Origin: Alteromonas sp. RKMC-009
Lineage (GTDB): Bacteria; Pseudomonadota; Gammaproteobacteria; Enterobacterales; Alteromonadaceae
Direction of reading: 5' to 3'
Assembly: GCF_003584565.2 (NCBI RefSeq)
Contig: NZ_CP031010.1
Location: 4,092,001 to 4,156,000 of the forward strand
DNA length: 64,000 nt
The notes beneath the pieces are model-generated. The model was not told where the DNA came from, made no database searches, and saw only the letters and a program-made list of their open reading frames with translations. Positions 40,062 through 48,467 of the stretch are shown piece by piece. Both the position numbers and the translations under genes were made by a program. The first letter of the stretch is position 1; each line of letters starts with the position of its first letter.

Positions 40062-40748
40062 TTAGTCTTTGAAGAATTCCTGACGGAGTAACGGATCGGT
40101 AGTGAATTGTCCGCCGAGTGCAGAGGTTTTCGTGTAGGAATTGGTATCTCTGATCCCGCGGGCTTTTACACAGTAATGTGTCGCATTAATAGATACCGCC
40201 ACATCCTCAGTGCCCGCCAGCGTCTGGATAGCCACCAGCACTTGCTGCGTGAGTCGTTCCTGTACCTGAGGTCGCTGGGCAAAGAAGCTCACCAGACGGT
40301 TCAGTTTCGACAAACCTATCACTGTATCCTTGGGGATATAAGACACTCTTGCCGTGCCGTCGATGGTAACAAAGTGGTGTTCACAGGTACTTGTCAGGCT
40401 GATATCTGTAACCTGTACGGGTTGATTGAGCTGCATCTTGTTCTCAATCACAGTGATTTTAGGAAAATTCCGGTAGTCCAGACCGCCAAATATTTCATTG
40501 ACGTACATTTTCGCAATGCGAGCCGGCGTTTCAGCCAGACTGTCGTCGGTACGATCTAACCCGAGCGTATCCATGATGTCTGTCATCGCCGCCTGAATGC
40601 GTGCGCGCTTTTCATCATCAGACAGACCATTCCGCACCATGGGTGTTTCCAGTCCTTTCGCTTCAAGTGCATTTCTTACCTTAATTGCCGCAGGGGACAA
40701 TCCGGGTTCGATTGCGTCACGTACAACTACTGCTTCATTTGATAACAT
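40062..40748 (-). CDS. folE: GTP cyclohydrolase I (FolE)
   Basis: A 228-residue enzyme converting GTP to dihydroneopterin triphosphate, first step of folate and monapterin synthesis. Zinc and active-site motifs [11 protein letters not shown] and [10 protein letters not shown] are intact, as is [20 protein letters not shown]. The frame extends to 40778, but family N-termini start near [12 protein letters not shown] at 40748. Divergent from folM with about 130 bases between, consistent with joint control of pterin metabolism. Confidence 0.96.
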   Translation of the reverse strand: MLSNEAVVVRDAIEPGLSPAAIKVRNALEAKGLETPMVRNGLSDDEKRARIQAAMTDIMDTLGLDRTDDSLAETPARIAKMYVNEIFGGLDYRNFPKITVIENKMQLNQPVQVTDISLTSTCEHHFVTIDGTARVSYIPKDTVIGLSKLNRLVSFFAQRPQVQERLTQQVLVAIQTLAGTEDVAVSINATHYCVKARGIRDTNSYTKTSALGGQFTTDPLLRQEFFKD

Positions 40749-40879
40749 TAGAAAAATTCCGAACAACCTGATTTTCATTTAACGAAAAAGGCTATACTTA
40801 CAGACCACTTTTTTCGTCAGATGATAAAAATTTAATGATGAAACCAGGGGCGTTAACCTGATCATCCAAGGAGTTTGCT

Positions 40880-41593
40880 TTGCCCAGTCCAGTGCTGATA
40901 ACCGGTGCTTCGCAGCGCGTTGGCCTTGCCATCGCCGAAAACCTGCTCACAAACAACTATCCCGTAATTGTAACATACCGTACTCATAAAGCTTCCATTG
41001 AGCGCCTTGAAAAAGCCGGTGCGGTGGCAATTTGTGCAGATTTTAGCACCGATGACGGCATCCTGCGATGTATTGAAGCGGTGAAAAGTCACACAACCAG
41101 CCTGCGGGCGGTCATTCACAATGCATCATCATGGAACTCAGAAAAACACAGCAAAGATTATGCGGCCCTGTTTGATGCCATGATGCAAATCCACGCGAAA
41201 GCACCTTATCTGATGAATATGGGATTGAAATCGTTACTGACAACCACAGAAGAAAAAACAGATATTATCCACATAACCGATTTTGTGCAGGACATTGGCA
41301 GTGAAAAACACCTGGCTTACGCTGCCAGCAAAGCGGCACTGCATAACCTGACCTTATCATTTGCACAAATGCTCGCGCCGGATGTAAAAGTGAACACCAT
41401 AGCACCGGCACTGCTGATGTTTAACGAAGGCGACGATGAAGCCTATAAGCAAAAAGCGCTGGCGAAGTCGCTGATGCAGAGTGAGCCCGGCGCTCAGGCT
41501 GCGGTGGATGCAGTGAACTATCTGCTCAATGCATCGTATGTGACCGGAGAGACGCTGCAGGTCAACGGCGGACGCCATCTTAAATTCAACTGA
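40880..41593 (+). CDS. folM: Dihydromonapterin reductase FolM
   Basis: A 237-residue short-chain reductase matching E. coli FolM (240), which makes tetrahydromonapterin and has weak dihydrofolate reductase activity. TGASQRVGLAIAENL binds the cofactor and YAASKAALHN carries the catalytic Tyr and Lys; HITDFVQDIGSEKH is FolM-like. It starts with TTG, supported by AAGGAG six bases upstream and by the family N-terminus. The tetrahydromonapterin made by FolM serves phenylalanine hydroxylase in Pseudomonas; that gene is not in the window. Confidence 0.92.
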   Translation: MPSPVLITGASQRVGLAIAENLLTNNYPVIVTYRTHKASIERLEKAGAVAICADFSTDDGILRCIEAVKSHTTSLRAVIHNASSWNSEKHSKDYAALFDAMMQIHAKAPYLMNMGLKSLLTTTEEKTDIIHITDFVQDIGSEKHLAYAASKAALHNLTLSFAQMLAPDVKVNTIAPALLMFNEGDDEAYKQKALAKSLMQSEPGAQAAVDAVNYLLNASYVTGETLQVNGGRHLKFN

Positions 41594-41671
41594 TTTCAAC
41601 GTCTTTTATTTATCGCCATTTTGGGACGGGGTATACTTGCGCCGTCTACTAACTGATTCAACGGAACCGCA

Positions 41672-42742
41672 ATGACGAACACACCTTCACCACTTATTCC
41701 TGAGTGGGAAGCCATCGATGCTGTGATCCTCGCCTGGCCCCATGACCAGACTGACTGGGCGCCCTGGCTTGAAGAAACAAGAGCCACTTATCTGCAGGTG
41801 ATTGAGCAGGTGAATGCCGCCAAAGCCGGTGTCATTCTGCTGTGCCGTGAAAGTGATATTGCCGGCGTGCAAAGCCGCTTACCTGCCAGTGCACGGGTTT
41901 TAATTGTGTCAGCTGAATTCAACGATACGTGGGCACGGGACTATGCTTTTTTAACATGCAGAGCCGCGGGCGATACAACCAGCCCTGGACAACCCGTTGA
42001 GTTTCAGTTTAACGGCTGGGGCAATAAATTCGATGCGTCTCTGGATAACCGGGTAAACCAGTGTTATCTGGCGGGTATGTGTCAGCTTCCGCTGAAAACC
42101 AGCGATGTTGTAGCCGAAGGCGGCGCACTGGAAATTGATGAGAACGGCCACTTACTGTCAACGGCACAGTGCCTGCAAAATCCTGAGCGCAACGGCAAAA
42201 TGACCCTGGCACAATATGATGATGAATTCCGCAAGATACTGGATTGCTCTGAAGTGACCATTTTTCACCAGGGACACCTTGAAGGCGACGATACCGACGG
42301 TCACATTGATACACTGGTGCGTTTTACACCGTCACAAGGTCTGGTTATTCAGGCCGCGGATAACTGCCCCGAAGACAGTCATTTTGCCGGTCTGGCTGCG
42401 TTGTGTGAAGAGTGCGCGGATGCGTTCCCTGCCCACGAGCAATTCAGATTGCCGTTACCGGAAATGTATAACGATGACGGTGATCGCCTGCCTGCATCCT
42501 ACGCGAATTTCCTGATTTGCAATGATGCGGTTTTACTGCCTGTTTATCAGCAGCCTCAGGACGCAGAAGCCATTGCCGTCACACAGGCCGCCTTCCCTGA
42601 TCACACCATCGTGCCGGTGAATTGTGACACCCTGGTACGACAATACGGCAGTCTGCATTGTATTTCCATGCAGGTTCCGGTTAACACATTGAAGCCTTCT
42701 GTAGTGGCTCAACTGAATAAAGGAGTGACCCTCTATGCCTAA
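41672..42742 (+). CDS. aguA: Agmatine deiminase
   Basis: A 356-residue enzyme converting agmatine to N-carbamoylputrescine. It belongs to the peptidyl-arginine deiminase-like family: FNDTWARDYAF, EGGALEIDENG, the catalytic His region QGHLEGDDTDGHIDTLVRF and the nucleophilic Cys in SLHCISMQVP are present. Its stop overlaps aguB by eight bases, giving a coupled two-gene polyamine operon. Confidence 0.95.
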   Translation: MTNTPSPLIPEWEAIDAVILAWPHDQTDWAPWLEETRATYLQVIEQVNAAKAGVILLCRESDIAGVQSRLPASARVLIVSAEFNDTWARDYAFLTCRAAGDTTSPGQPVEFQFNGWGNKFDASLDNRVNQCYLAGMCQLPLKTSDVVAEGGALEIDENGHLLSTAQCLQNPERNGKMTLAQYDDEFRKILDCSEVTIFHQGHLEGDDTDGHIDTLVRFTPSQGLVIQAADNCPEDSHFAGLAALCEECADAFPAHEQFRLPLPEMYNDDGDRLPASYANFLICNDAVLLPVYQQPQDAEAIAVTQAAFPDHTIVPVNCDTLVRQYGSLHCISMQVPVNTLKPSVVAQLNKGVTLYA

Positions 42743-43628
42743 GAAATCCCTTAAAGTAGGTCTGGTTCAGCAGGCCGTTGCCGGCAACGATAAAGCCACC
42801 AACTGGAACAAAAGTGCAGAGCAGGTTGCTAAGCTGGCCGCTGAAGGTTGCGAATGTATTTTATTACAGGAGCTGCATTCAACACTGTATTTCTGTCAGG
42901 AAGAAGACACGAATGCATTTGATCTGGCAGAACCTATTCCCGGACCGGCTACAGACTTCTTTGGCGAGCTGGCAGAAAAACACAATATTGTGCTGGTAAC
43001 CTCTTTGTTCGAAAAGCGGGGCTCCGGGCTGTATCACAATACCGCCGTGGTGTTTGACCGTAGCAAAGAAATTGCCGGCAAATACCGCAAAATGCATATT
43101 CCTGATGATCCCGGTTTTTACGAGAAGTTTTACTTTACGCCGGGCGACATGGGCTTTAAGCCAATTGAAACCAGTGTGGGCAAACTCGGTGTGCTGGTTT
43201 GCTGGGATCAGTGGTATCCGGAAGCAGCCCGCCTGATGGCAATGGCCGGTGCAGATTTATTGTTCTACCCCACCGCTATCGGATGGGATATGACCGATAC
43301 GGAAGAAGAGCGTCAGCGTCAGCACGGTGCCTGGCATACAATCCAGCGCGCCCACTCTGTTGCTAACTCGTTACCAGTCATTGTGGCAAACCGTACCGGT
43401 TTTGAAGCCTCTCCGGTAGAAGGCGATCCGGGCATTCAGTTCTGGGGACAGAGTTTTATTTCCGGCCCGCAAGGTGAAGTGCTGGCACAGGCTTCCGCCG
43501 ACAAAGAGGAGACGCTGGCGGTAGAACTGGATATGGAAAGAACTGAAAAGGTAAAACGCATCTGGCCTTACTTCCGTGACCGTCGCATTGACGCCTATGA
43601 AGATTTAACTAAACGCTGGCGGGATTAA
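42735..43628 (+). CDS. aguB: N-carbamoylputrescine amidase
   Basis: A 297-residue nitrilase-superfamily hydrolase releasing putrescine, carbon dioxide and ammonia. The Glu-Lys-Cys triad is visible in LLQELHST, KYRKMHIPDDPGFYEK and GVLVCWDQWYPEAARL. Together with aguA it completes the agmatine route to putrescine. The arginine decarboxylase supplying agmatine is not in the window. Confidence 0.96.
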   Translation: MPKKSLKVGLVQQAVAGNDKATNWNKSAEQVAKLAAEGCECILLQELHSTLYFCQEEDTNAFDLAEPIPGPATDFFGELAEKHNIVLVTSLFEKRGSGLYHNTAVVFDRSKEIAGKYRKMHIPDDPGFYEKFYFTPGDMGFKPIETSVGKLGVLVCWDQWYPEAARLMAMAGADLLFYPTAIGWDMTDTEEERQRQHGAWHTIQRAHSVANSLPVIVANRTGFEASPVEGDPGIQFWGQSFISGPQGEVLAQASADKEETLAVELDMERTEKVKRIWPYFRDRRIDAYEDLTKRWRD

Positions 43629-43661
43629 TCCTCCGACAGCCCGCAGGCTGCCGTCTTGCCT

Positions 43662-43997
43662 TCAGCGCAAACGGTGGCTTGTGCGCTTATCCAACTCATT
43701 CCCCACAAAATCACTGTCTTTAAATCTGGTCAGCGGAAACCACCTCACCGCATAGATATCATTCCCCGCAAGCAGCATCAGAGAAGGGAAAAATAATATT
43801 GCCCCGGCGAAGCGGAATGTAAACTGAAACAGCAGAAATGTGCTTACCAGCATAAACAAGGTTGCACCGTATCGCCATAGCCGGCTGACTCTGACAGGTT
43901 GCCAGCATTCACGACACATAAACTTGCCGCTGTTAGCGAGGGCTTTCATGCAAATACTGCGACTTTTGCAGCAGGGACAGCGACGATGTGTGTACAT
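43662..43997 (-). CDS. Small membrane protein with N-terminal zinc ribbon
   Basis: A 111-residue protein. CPCC at residues 8-11 and CREC at about 29-32 form a putative zinc ribbon, followed by two adjoining hydrophobic segments (about 47-64 and 67-83) and a basic tail. I do not recognise the family. It lies downstream of pdeM on the same strand, 69 bases away, so it could be read from the repair-cluster promoter, but a functional link is not shown. Confidence 0.6.
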   Translation of the reverse strand: MYTHRRCPCCKSRSICMKALANSGKFMCRECWQPVRVSRLWRYGATLFMLVSTFLLFQFTFRFAGAILFFPSLMLLAGNDIYAVRWFPLTRFKDSDFVGNELDKRTSHRLR

Positions 43998-44066
43998 AGT
44001 GGCAGCGTTCCGGTAGATAACTGCGTGCCAGTGTAGTACACCCGAAACAACAGGATAACTGTACTT

Positions 44067-44804
44067 TCAGTCAGGTTTACAGCGATATATCTTATTTTCG
44101 TACAGTAAAAAACATTGTTTTTCACCCGGCTTCAGCAACGCGGTGAGCACCCCGCTGCTGACATCCAGGCCACCGGTGTACTGCCCGAAGGCAGGCATAA
44201 TAAACAAGTCGTCATCACTTACAAAACACTTGCCGGAGAAACGTTTTCTGCCAACGCAGGTGCGGGTTTTAGGGTGAAAATGGCCGATGATTTGCGCGGC
44301 CGGAGATTGTGCCCCGGAAGGCGTGTCTGCGGATTCATCCGGTTCGTGCTGCAGCCTGATATTGCCCCAGTGCAAAACATCCAGTGTGCGGCCACCGGCA
44401 CCGGCCGGGATCTCAGGGTCATGGTTGCCGGCTATCCATACCCAGTCTTTATATTGTGCCGTTAAACCAGCCAGCAGCTTTCTTTCTGCAATGCCCATGC
44501 GATCAAAGCCACCGGCATCATGGAAACTGTCCCCGAGGCAGATAACCTGTGCCGGCGCATAGTCTGACAGTATTTCCTGCAGGCGCTGCAATGTCGCCAG
44601 ACTGTCCAGTTGTGGCAACGGGTTGGCAAACCGGCTCATATAGCTTCCCTTTTCGAAATGCAGATCGGATACCACCAGCGCGTCCCTGGCCGGGCAATAC
44701 AACACGCCCCTGCCATCGGCAATAAACACCTGCTGCGCAAACCTTACCGGCACTGCCCTGTTGTGCGCTACCAGTCGGTTAAGCTGTTCTTCTGTTATCG
44801 CCAC
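44067..44804 (-). CDS. pdeM: Ligase-associated metallophosphoesterase PdeM
   Basis: A 245-residue binuclear metallophosphoesterase. The metal motifs appear in order: VVSDLHFEKGSYM, CLGDSFHDAGG, WIAGNHDPEIP and GHFHPKT. Proteins of this subfamily, studied in Pseudomonas putida as MPE, are manganese-dependent DNA endonucleases encoded with Lhr, Exo and an ATP-dependent ligase. It follows lhr by 17 bases. An expected role is DNA repair; conditions of action are unknown. Confidence 0.92.
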   Translation of the reverse strand: MAITEEQLNRLVAHNRAVPVRFAQQVFIADGRGVLYCPARDALVVSDLHFEKGSYMSRFANPLPQLDSLATLQRLQEILSDYAPAQVICLGDSFHDAGGFDRMGIAERKLLAGLTAQYKDWVWIAGNHDPEIPAGAGGRTLDVLHWGNIRLQHEPDESADTPSGAQSPAAQIIGHFHPKTRTCVGRKRFSGKCFVSDDDLFIMPAFGQYTGGLDVSSGVLTALLKPGEKQCFLLYENKIYRCKPD

Positions 44805-44821
44805 TTAATTCCCTGCACTGT

Positions 44822-47299
44822 TTACCCGTTTCCGCCTGCTTCATCCGGCGCGTCACCACTTAACAAGGCTCTGATGTCTGCCATCATGTCTTCTGCTTCC
44901 TGATACAAACTGGCCTGCTCTATCACTGCATGTGCACCGGCGCCTTTCACCTGTTCACTGCGAACATCCAGCACAATGGGAATGGCCATGGGAGACACTT
45001 TGGGTAACGACACAAAGTGAAGTTTGTCATAAAACCGGATCAGCATGTCAGCCAGCCGTTTCAAATCCAGTAGTTCCCTCTCTGCGTCCGCACGGGTAAC
45101 AGTCAGTAAAATATGGTCGGGTTCATGTTCCCGCAAGGTATCGTAAATCAGATCAGTGGAAAAGGTGACCTGCTTCATGGTTTTGTTGCTGCTGTGATAG
45201 CGTTGTTCTGTCAGGCCGCTGACCACGGCAACCTGCCTGAATGACCGTTTCAGCATCGGTGCATGCAGCATCCAGTCTTCCAGTTCGTCACCCAAAATAT
45301 CCGGTCGGAACAATTGCTCCAGCTGCGCCTCTGTCACCTGCTCCAGCAAACATACAGACAAGCCATAGTCGGTGACAGAAAAGCTCAGCGGTTTTAAACG
45401 CATTTTTTCCATGCGCCGCGTCATCAGCATGCCCAGAGTCTGGTTCGCTTTGCGGCCCTCGAAGGTATAAAACAATAAGTAGTTTGTTTTGCGGTAAGGA
45501 AACTGCTCAATCAGCACCCGCTTGTTGTCGGGCAGGGCCGAGAATGCCTGCTGCAATTCCAGCCACTCCCTTACCTGTGCCGGTAACGTTGACCAGTCTG
45601 CCGGCGTATCCAGTATCTGCCTTACGCCCTCTGCCAGAAAAGTAGACATGGGCATTTGCCCGCCGGCGTAAGAAGGGATTTTCGGCTCACCACCTTTGGC
45701 GGGCTTTGCGTGCAACTGCATGTCCCGGATAGCTTCGAATTTAAGGATTTCTCCGGCAAACATAAAGGTGTCGCCGGGCACCAGTTGCTGGGCGAAGTAC
45801 TCTTCCACTTCACCAATAATTTTGCCCTGATTGCCCCGGCGGATGCGCTTTACCTTCAACCGTCCGGCTTCCACTATGGTGCCGATATTTTGCCGGTGAC
45901 GCTGAATAACCCGTTTGGATGCAGGGCTGTACGTGCCGTCCTCCCGTTTTTCCATTCGCTGGTAACGCTCGTATGCCCGCAGCGCATAACCGCCATCAAC
46001 GGTGAACTCCCACAACTTCATGAAATCGGCGTAACCGGTACTTTGATACGGAGCGGCATCCAGTACCTGCCGGTAAATATCCTCCGGGTCTGCAGGCTGA
46101 CTACAGGCGCAGTTTAAAATGAACTGAGGCAAAATATCCATCGCCCCGGGGAGCAGCGGCTCGCCATCCAACTCACCTGCAGCGATGGCATTCATCGCCG
46201 CCCTGCATTCCACCGCTTCAAACCGGTTAGCCGGCACCAGTAAGGCTTTGCTGGGTTCATCCAGCCGGTGATTTGCCCGGCCAATTCGCTGAAGTAGCCG
46301 GCTGACACCTTTGGGTGCGCCAATCTGTATGACCAGGTCGATATCACCCCAGTCAATCCCCAACTCCAGCGCTGAGGTACTGACAATAGCCCGTAAACTC
46401 CCCTGCCCCATCAGACTTTCTGTTTTGCGGCGTTGCTCTTTCGATAAAGAACCGTGGTACAACGCAATAGGTAAACCCTCCCGGTTTTCTTCCCACAGCA
46501 TCTGAAACACCAATTCAGCTTGTGCACGGGTATTCACAAACACTAGTGTGGTGCCTGCCTGTTTAATCGCGGTGTAAACTTCTTCCATGGCGTAGCGGGC
46601 CATAAAGCCGCCGAACGGCATGCGGTGCTCTGATTCCAAAAGGGTAATTTCAGGCTTCACCGCCTGCGGTACCTGAATCACTTCAGCCGGTTCCCCAGTC
46701 CGGCCAAGCCAGCCGGCAATAACCTCAGGGTGTGCAACCGTTGCCGACAATCCGACACGGTGCATATCAGGCGCAAGGGTTTGTAACCTTGCCAGTGCAA
46801 GAGAAGTGAAATCGCCACGCTTATTGGCAACCAGGCTGTGAACCTCATCAATGATCACCGTCTTCAAGTTTTTGAATATGGCCGGTGCATCAGCATATGA
46901 CAGCAAAAGCATCAGTGATTCCGGCGTGGTAAGCAAAATATTCGGCGGTTTGCGCCGCTGACGCTGGCGTTTATGGGATGGGGTGTCCCCGGTACGGGTC
47001 TCAATGGTTACCGGCAGATCCATGGCCTCCACCGGTGCCATCAGGTTGCGCTGAATGTCGTTTGTCAGGGCTTTCAAAGGAGATATATACAAGGTGTGCA
47101 ATCCTGCTACGGGATGGCGGTATAAATCAGCCAGAGAAGGCAGAAAACCGGACAGGGTTTTTCCTGCCCCGGTAGGAGCAATCAGCAGTGTGGCGTTATT
47201 GTCCGCAACAGCCGGCAGCATACGACGTTGATAGTCGCGCAGTTGCCAGCCTTTACTTCGTAGCCACTGATAAAAAGGAGGTGGAAGTCTTTTTGCCAT
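44822..47299 (-). CDS. lhr: Ligase-associated DNA damage response helicase, Lhr-Core type
   Basis: An 825-residue superfamily 2 helicase. APTGAGKTLSG (Walker A), DEVH box, SATVAHPE and QRIGRANHR (motif VI) form the two RecA-like domains; the remainder is the winged-helix and Lhr-specific core domain. Size fits the shorter Lhr-Core rather than the about 1,500-residue Lhr of E. coli. Known relatives unwind RNA-DNA hybrids in 3'-to-5' direction. Divergent from the exonuclease-ligase pair over a 142-base promoter region. Confidence 0.93.
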   Translation of the reverse strand: MAKRLPPPFYQWLRSKGWQLRDYQRRMLPAVADNNATLLIAPTGAGKTLSGFLPSLADLYRHPVAGLHTLYISPLKALTNDIQRNLMAPVEAMDLPVTIETRTGDTPSHKRQRQRRKPPNILLTTPESLMLLLSYADAPAIFKNLKTVIIDEVHSLVANKRGDFTSLALARLQTLAPDMHRVGLSATVAHPEVIAGWLGRTGEPAEVIQVPQAVKPEITLLESEHRMPFGGFMARYAMEEVYTAIKQAGTTLVFVNTRAQAELVFQMLWEENREGLPIALYHGSLSKEQRRKTESLMGQGSLRAIVSTSALELGIDWGDIDLVIQIGAPKGVSRLLQRIGRANHRLDEPSKALLVPANRFEAVECRAAMNAIAAGELDGEPLLPGAMDILPQFILNCACSQPADPEDIYRQVLDAAPYQSTGYADFMKLWEFTVDGGYALRAYERYQRMEKREDGTYSPASKRVIQRHRQNIGTIVEAGRLKVKRIRRGNQGKIIGEVEEYFAQQLVPGDTFMFAGEILKFEAIRDMQLHAKPAKGGEPKIPSYAGGQMPMSTFLAEGVRQILDTPADWSTLPAQVREWLELQQAFSALPDNKRVLIEQFPYRKTNYLLFYTFEGRKANQTLGMLMTRRMEKMRLKPLSFSVTDYGLSVCLLEQVTEAQLEQLFRPDILGDELEDWMLHAPMLKRSFRQVAVVSGLTEQRYHSSNKTMKQVTFSTDLIYDTLREHEPDHILLTVTRADAERELLDLKRLADMLIRFYDKLHFVSLPKVSPMAIPIVLDVRSEQVKGAGAHAVIEQASLYQEAEDMMADIRALLSGDAPDEAGGNG

Positions 47300-47441
47300 A
47301 AACCAGTTAGTTACGCATGAACAGCCCTGGTGGTTTCAGTCGTCCGGTATTAAATCAATGTCATGTTCTGCTTTGCTCACAGCACATCTGTTTAAGCGCC
47401 CGGAACGTATAACTAAACCAAACAGGTTTACGGAGTACAGG

Positions 47442-48467
47442 GTGCACCCACAAGACTGGATATCGGTAGAAGAGGCAGGATTATATTGTCATCCTGCGAA
47501 GCTTTACATCGACCCGATGCAACCGGCGGAAAACGCCGTGGTTACCCACGGGCATGCTGATCATGCCCGCGCAGGTCATCAACATGTATTCGCTTCAGCT
47601 GAAACCCTGGCGATTATGAAAACCCGCTACGGTGAGGAGATGGCAGAACGCACCACTGCGCTTAAGCCGGGCGTTCCGGTGTCATTGGGAGACAGTACAG
47701 ACCCTGTCACAATGACCCTCTATCCTGCCGGTCATATTCTTGGCTCTGTCCAGGTGCTGCTGGAGTATCGCGGAAGCCGCCTGGTGATATCCGGTGATTA
47801 CAAGCGTCGTCACGATCCTACCTGTCCGCCCTTCGAAGTGGTGCCCTGCGATGTGTTTATTACTGAAGCAACCTTCGGTCTGCCGGTATTCACTCACCCG
47901 CCAATCAGTCATGAAATCGATAAATTACTTACATCACTAAGCGTTTTCCCTCACCGATGCCATCTGGTTGGCACTTATGCGCTGGGAAAATGCCAGCGGG
48001 TGCTTATTGGTTTGCGGGAAGCTGGCTATCACAAACCTGTTTATCTGCATGGCGCACTGCTCAAATTATGCGAGCTCTATCAGCAACAGGGTATAGCACT
48101 GGGAGAATTGATTCCGGTCAGTGACGTGGAGGATAAGACATCTCTTGCCGGCGAAATTGTTTTGGCCCCGCCCTCAGCACTGGCTGACCGCTGGTCCCGT
48201 TCCCTGCCTGATGTGCGCACCGTGATGGCATCAGGCTGGATGCAGATTCGTGCCCGCGCCCGGCAACGGCAGGTTGAACTGCCCCTGATTATTTCCGATC
48301 ACTGTGACTGGCCGGAGTTACTGCAAACCATCGAAGAAGTCTCTCCTAAAGAAGTGTGGGTGACTCATGGCCGCGAAGATGCACTGATGTATCAGGCAAA
48401 TCTGATGGGTTTTAAAGCCAGAGCGCTTTCTATGGTCGGCTACGATGACGATGAGGAAACCGGCTGA
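47442..48467 (+). CDS. Ligase-associated DNA damage response exonuclease
   Basis: A 341-residue metallo-beta-lactamase-fold nuclease, similar to the Artemis/SNM1 and CPSF families. The metal motif is THGHADHARAGH, followed by LYPAGHILGSVQVLLE, VISGDYK and later SDHCDWPELL and THGRED. The longest frame begins at 47358, but the GTG at 47442 has GGAG six bases upstream and matches family N-termini ((M)HPQDWI-VEEAGLYC), so I chose it. The stop overlaps the ligase start by one base (TGATG). Confidence 0.9.
   Translation: MHPQDWISVEEAGLYCHPAKLYIDPMQPAENAVVTHGHADHARAGHQHVFASAETLAIMKTRYGEEMAERTTALKPGVPVSLGDSTDPVTMTLYPAGHILGSVQVLLEYRGSRLVISGDYKRRHDPTCPPFEVVPCDVFITEATFGLPVFTHPPISHEIDKLLTSLSVFPHRCHLVGTYALGKCQRVLIGLREAGYHKPVYLHGALLKLCELYQQQGIALGELIPVSDVEDKTSLAGEIVLAPPSALADRWSRSLPDVRTVMASGWMQIRARARQRQVELPLIISDHCDWPELLQTIEEVSPKEVWVTHGREDALMYQANLMGFKARALSMVGYDDDEETG

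Noticed and set aside
47300..47441. Possible LexA box in the promoter region of the repair cluster
   Set aside because: A CTG-CTTTGCTC-ACAG sequence is one base too short and lacks the full CTGT half; no match to CTGT-N8-ACAG.
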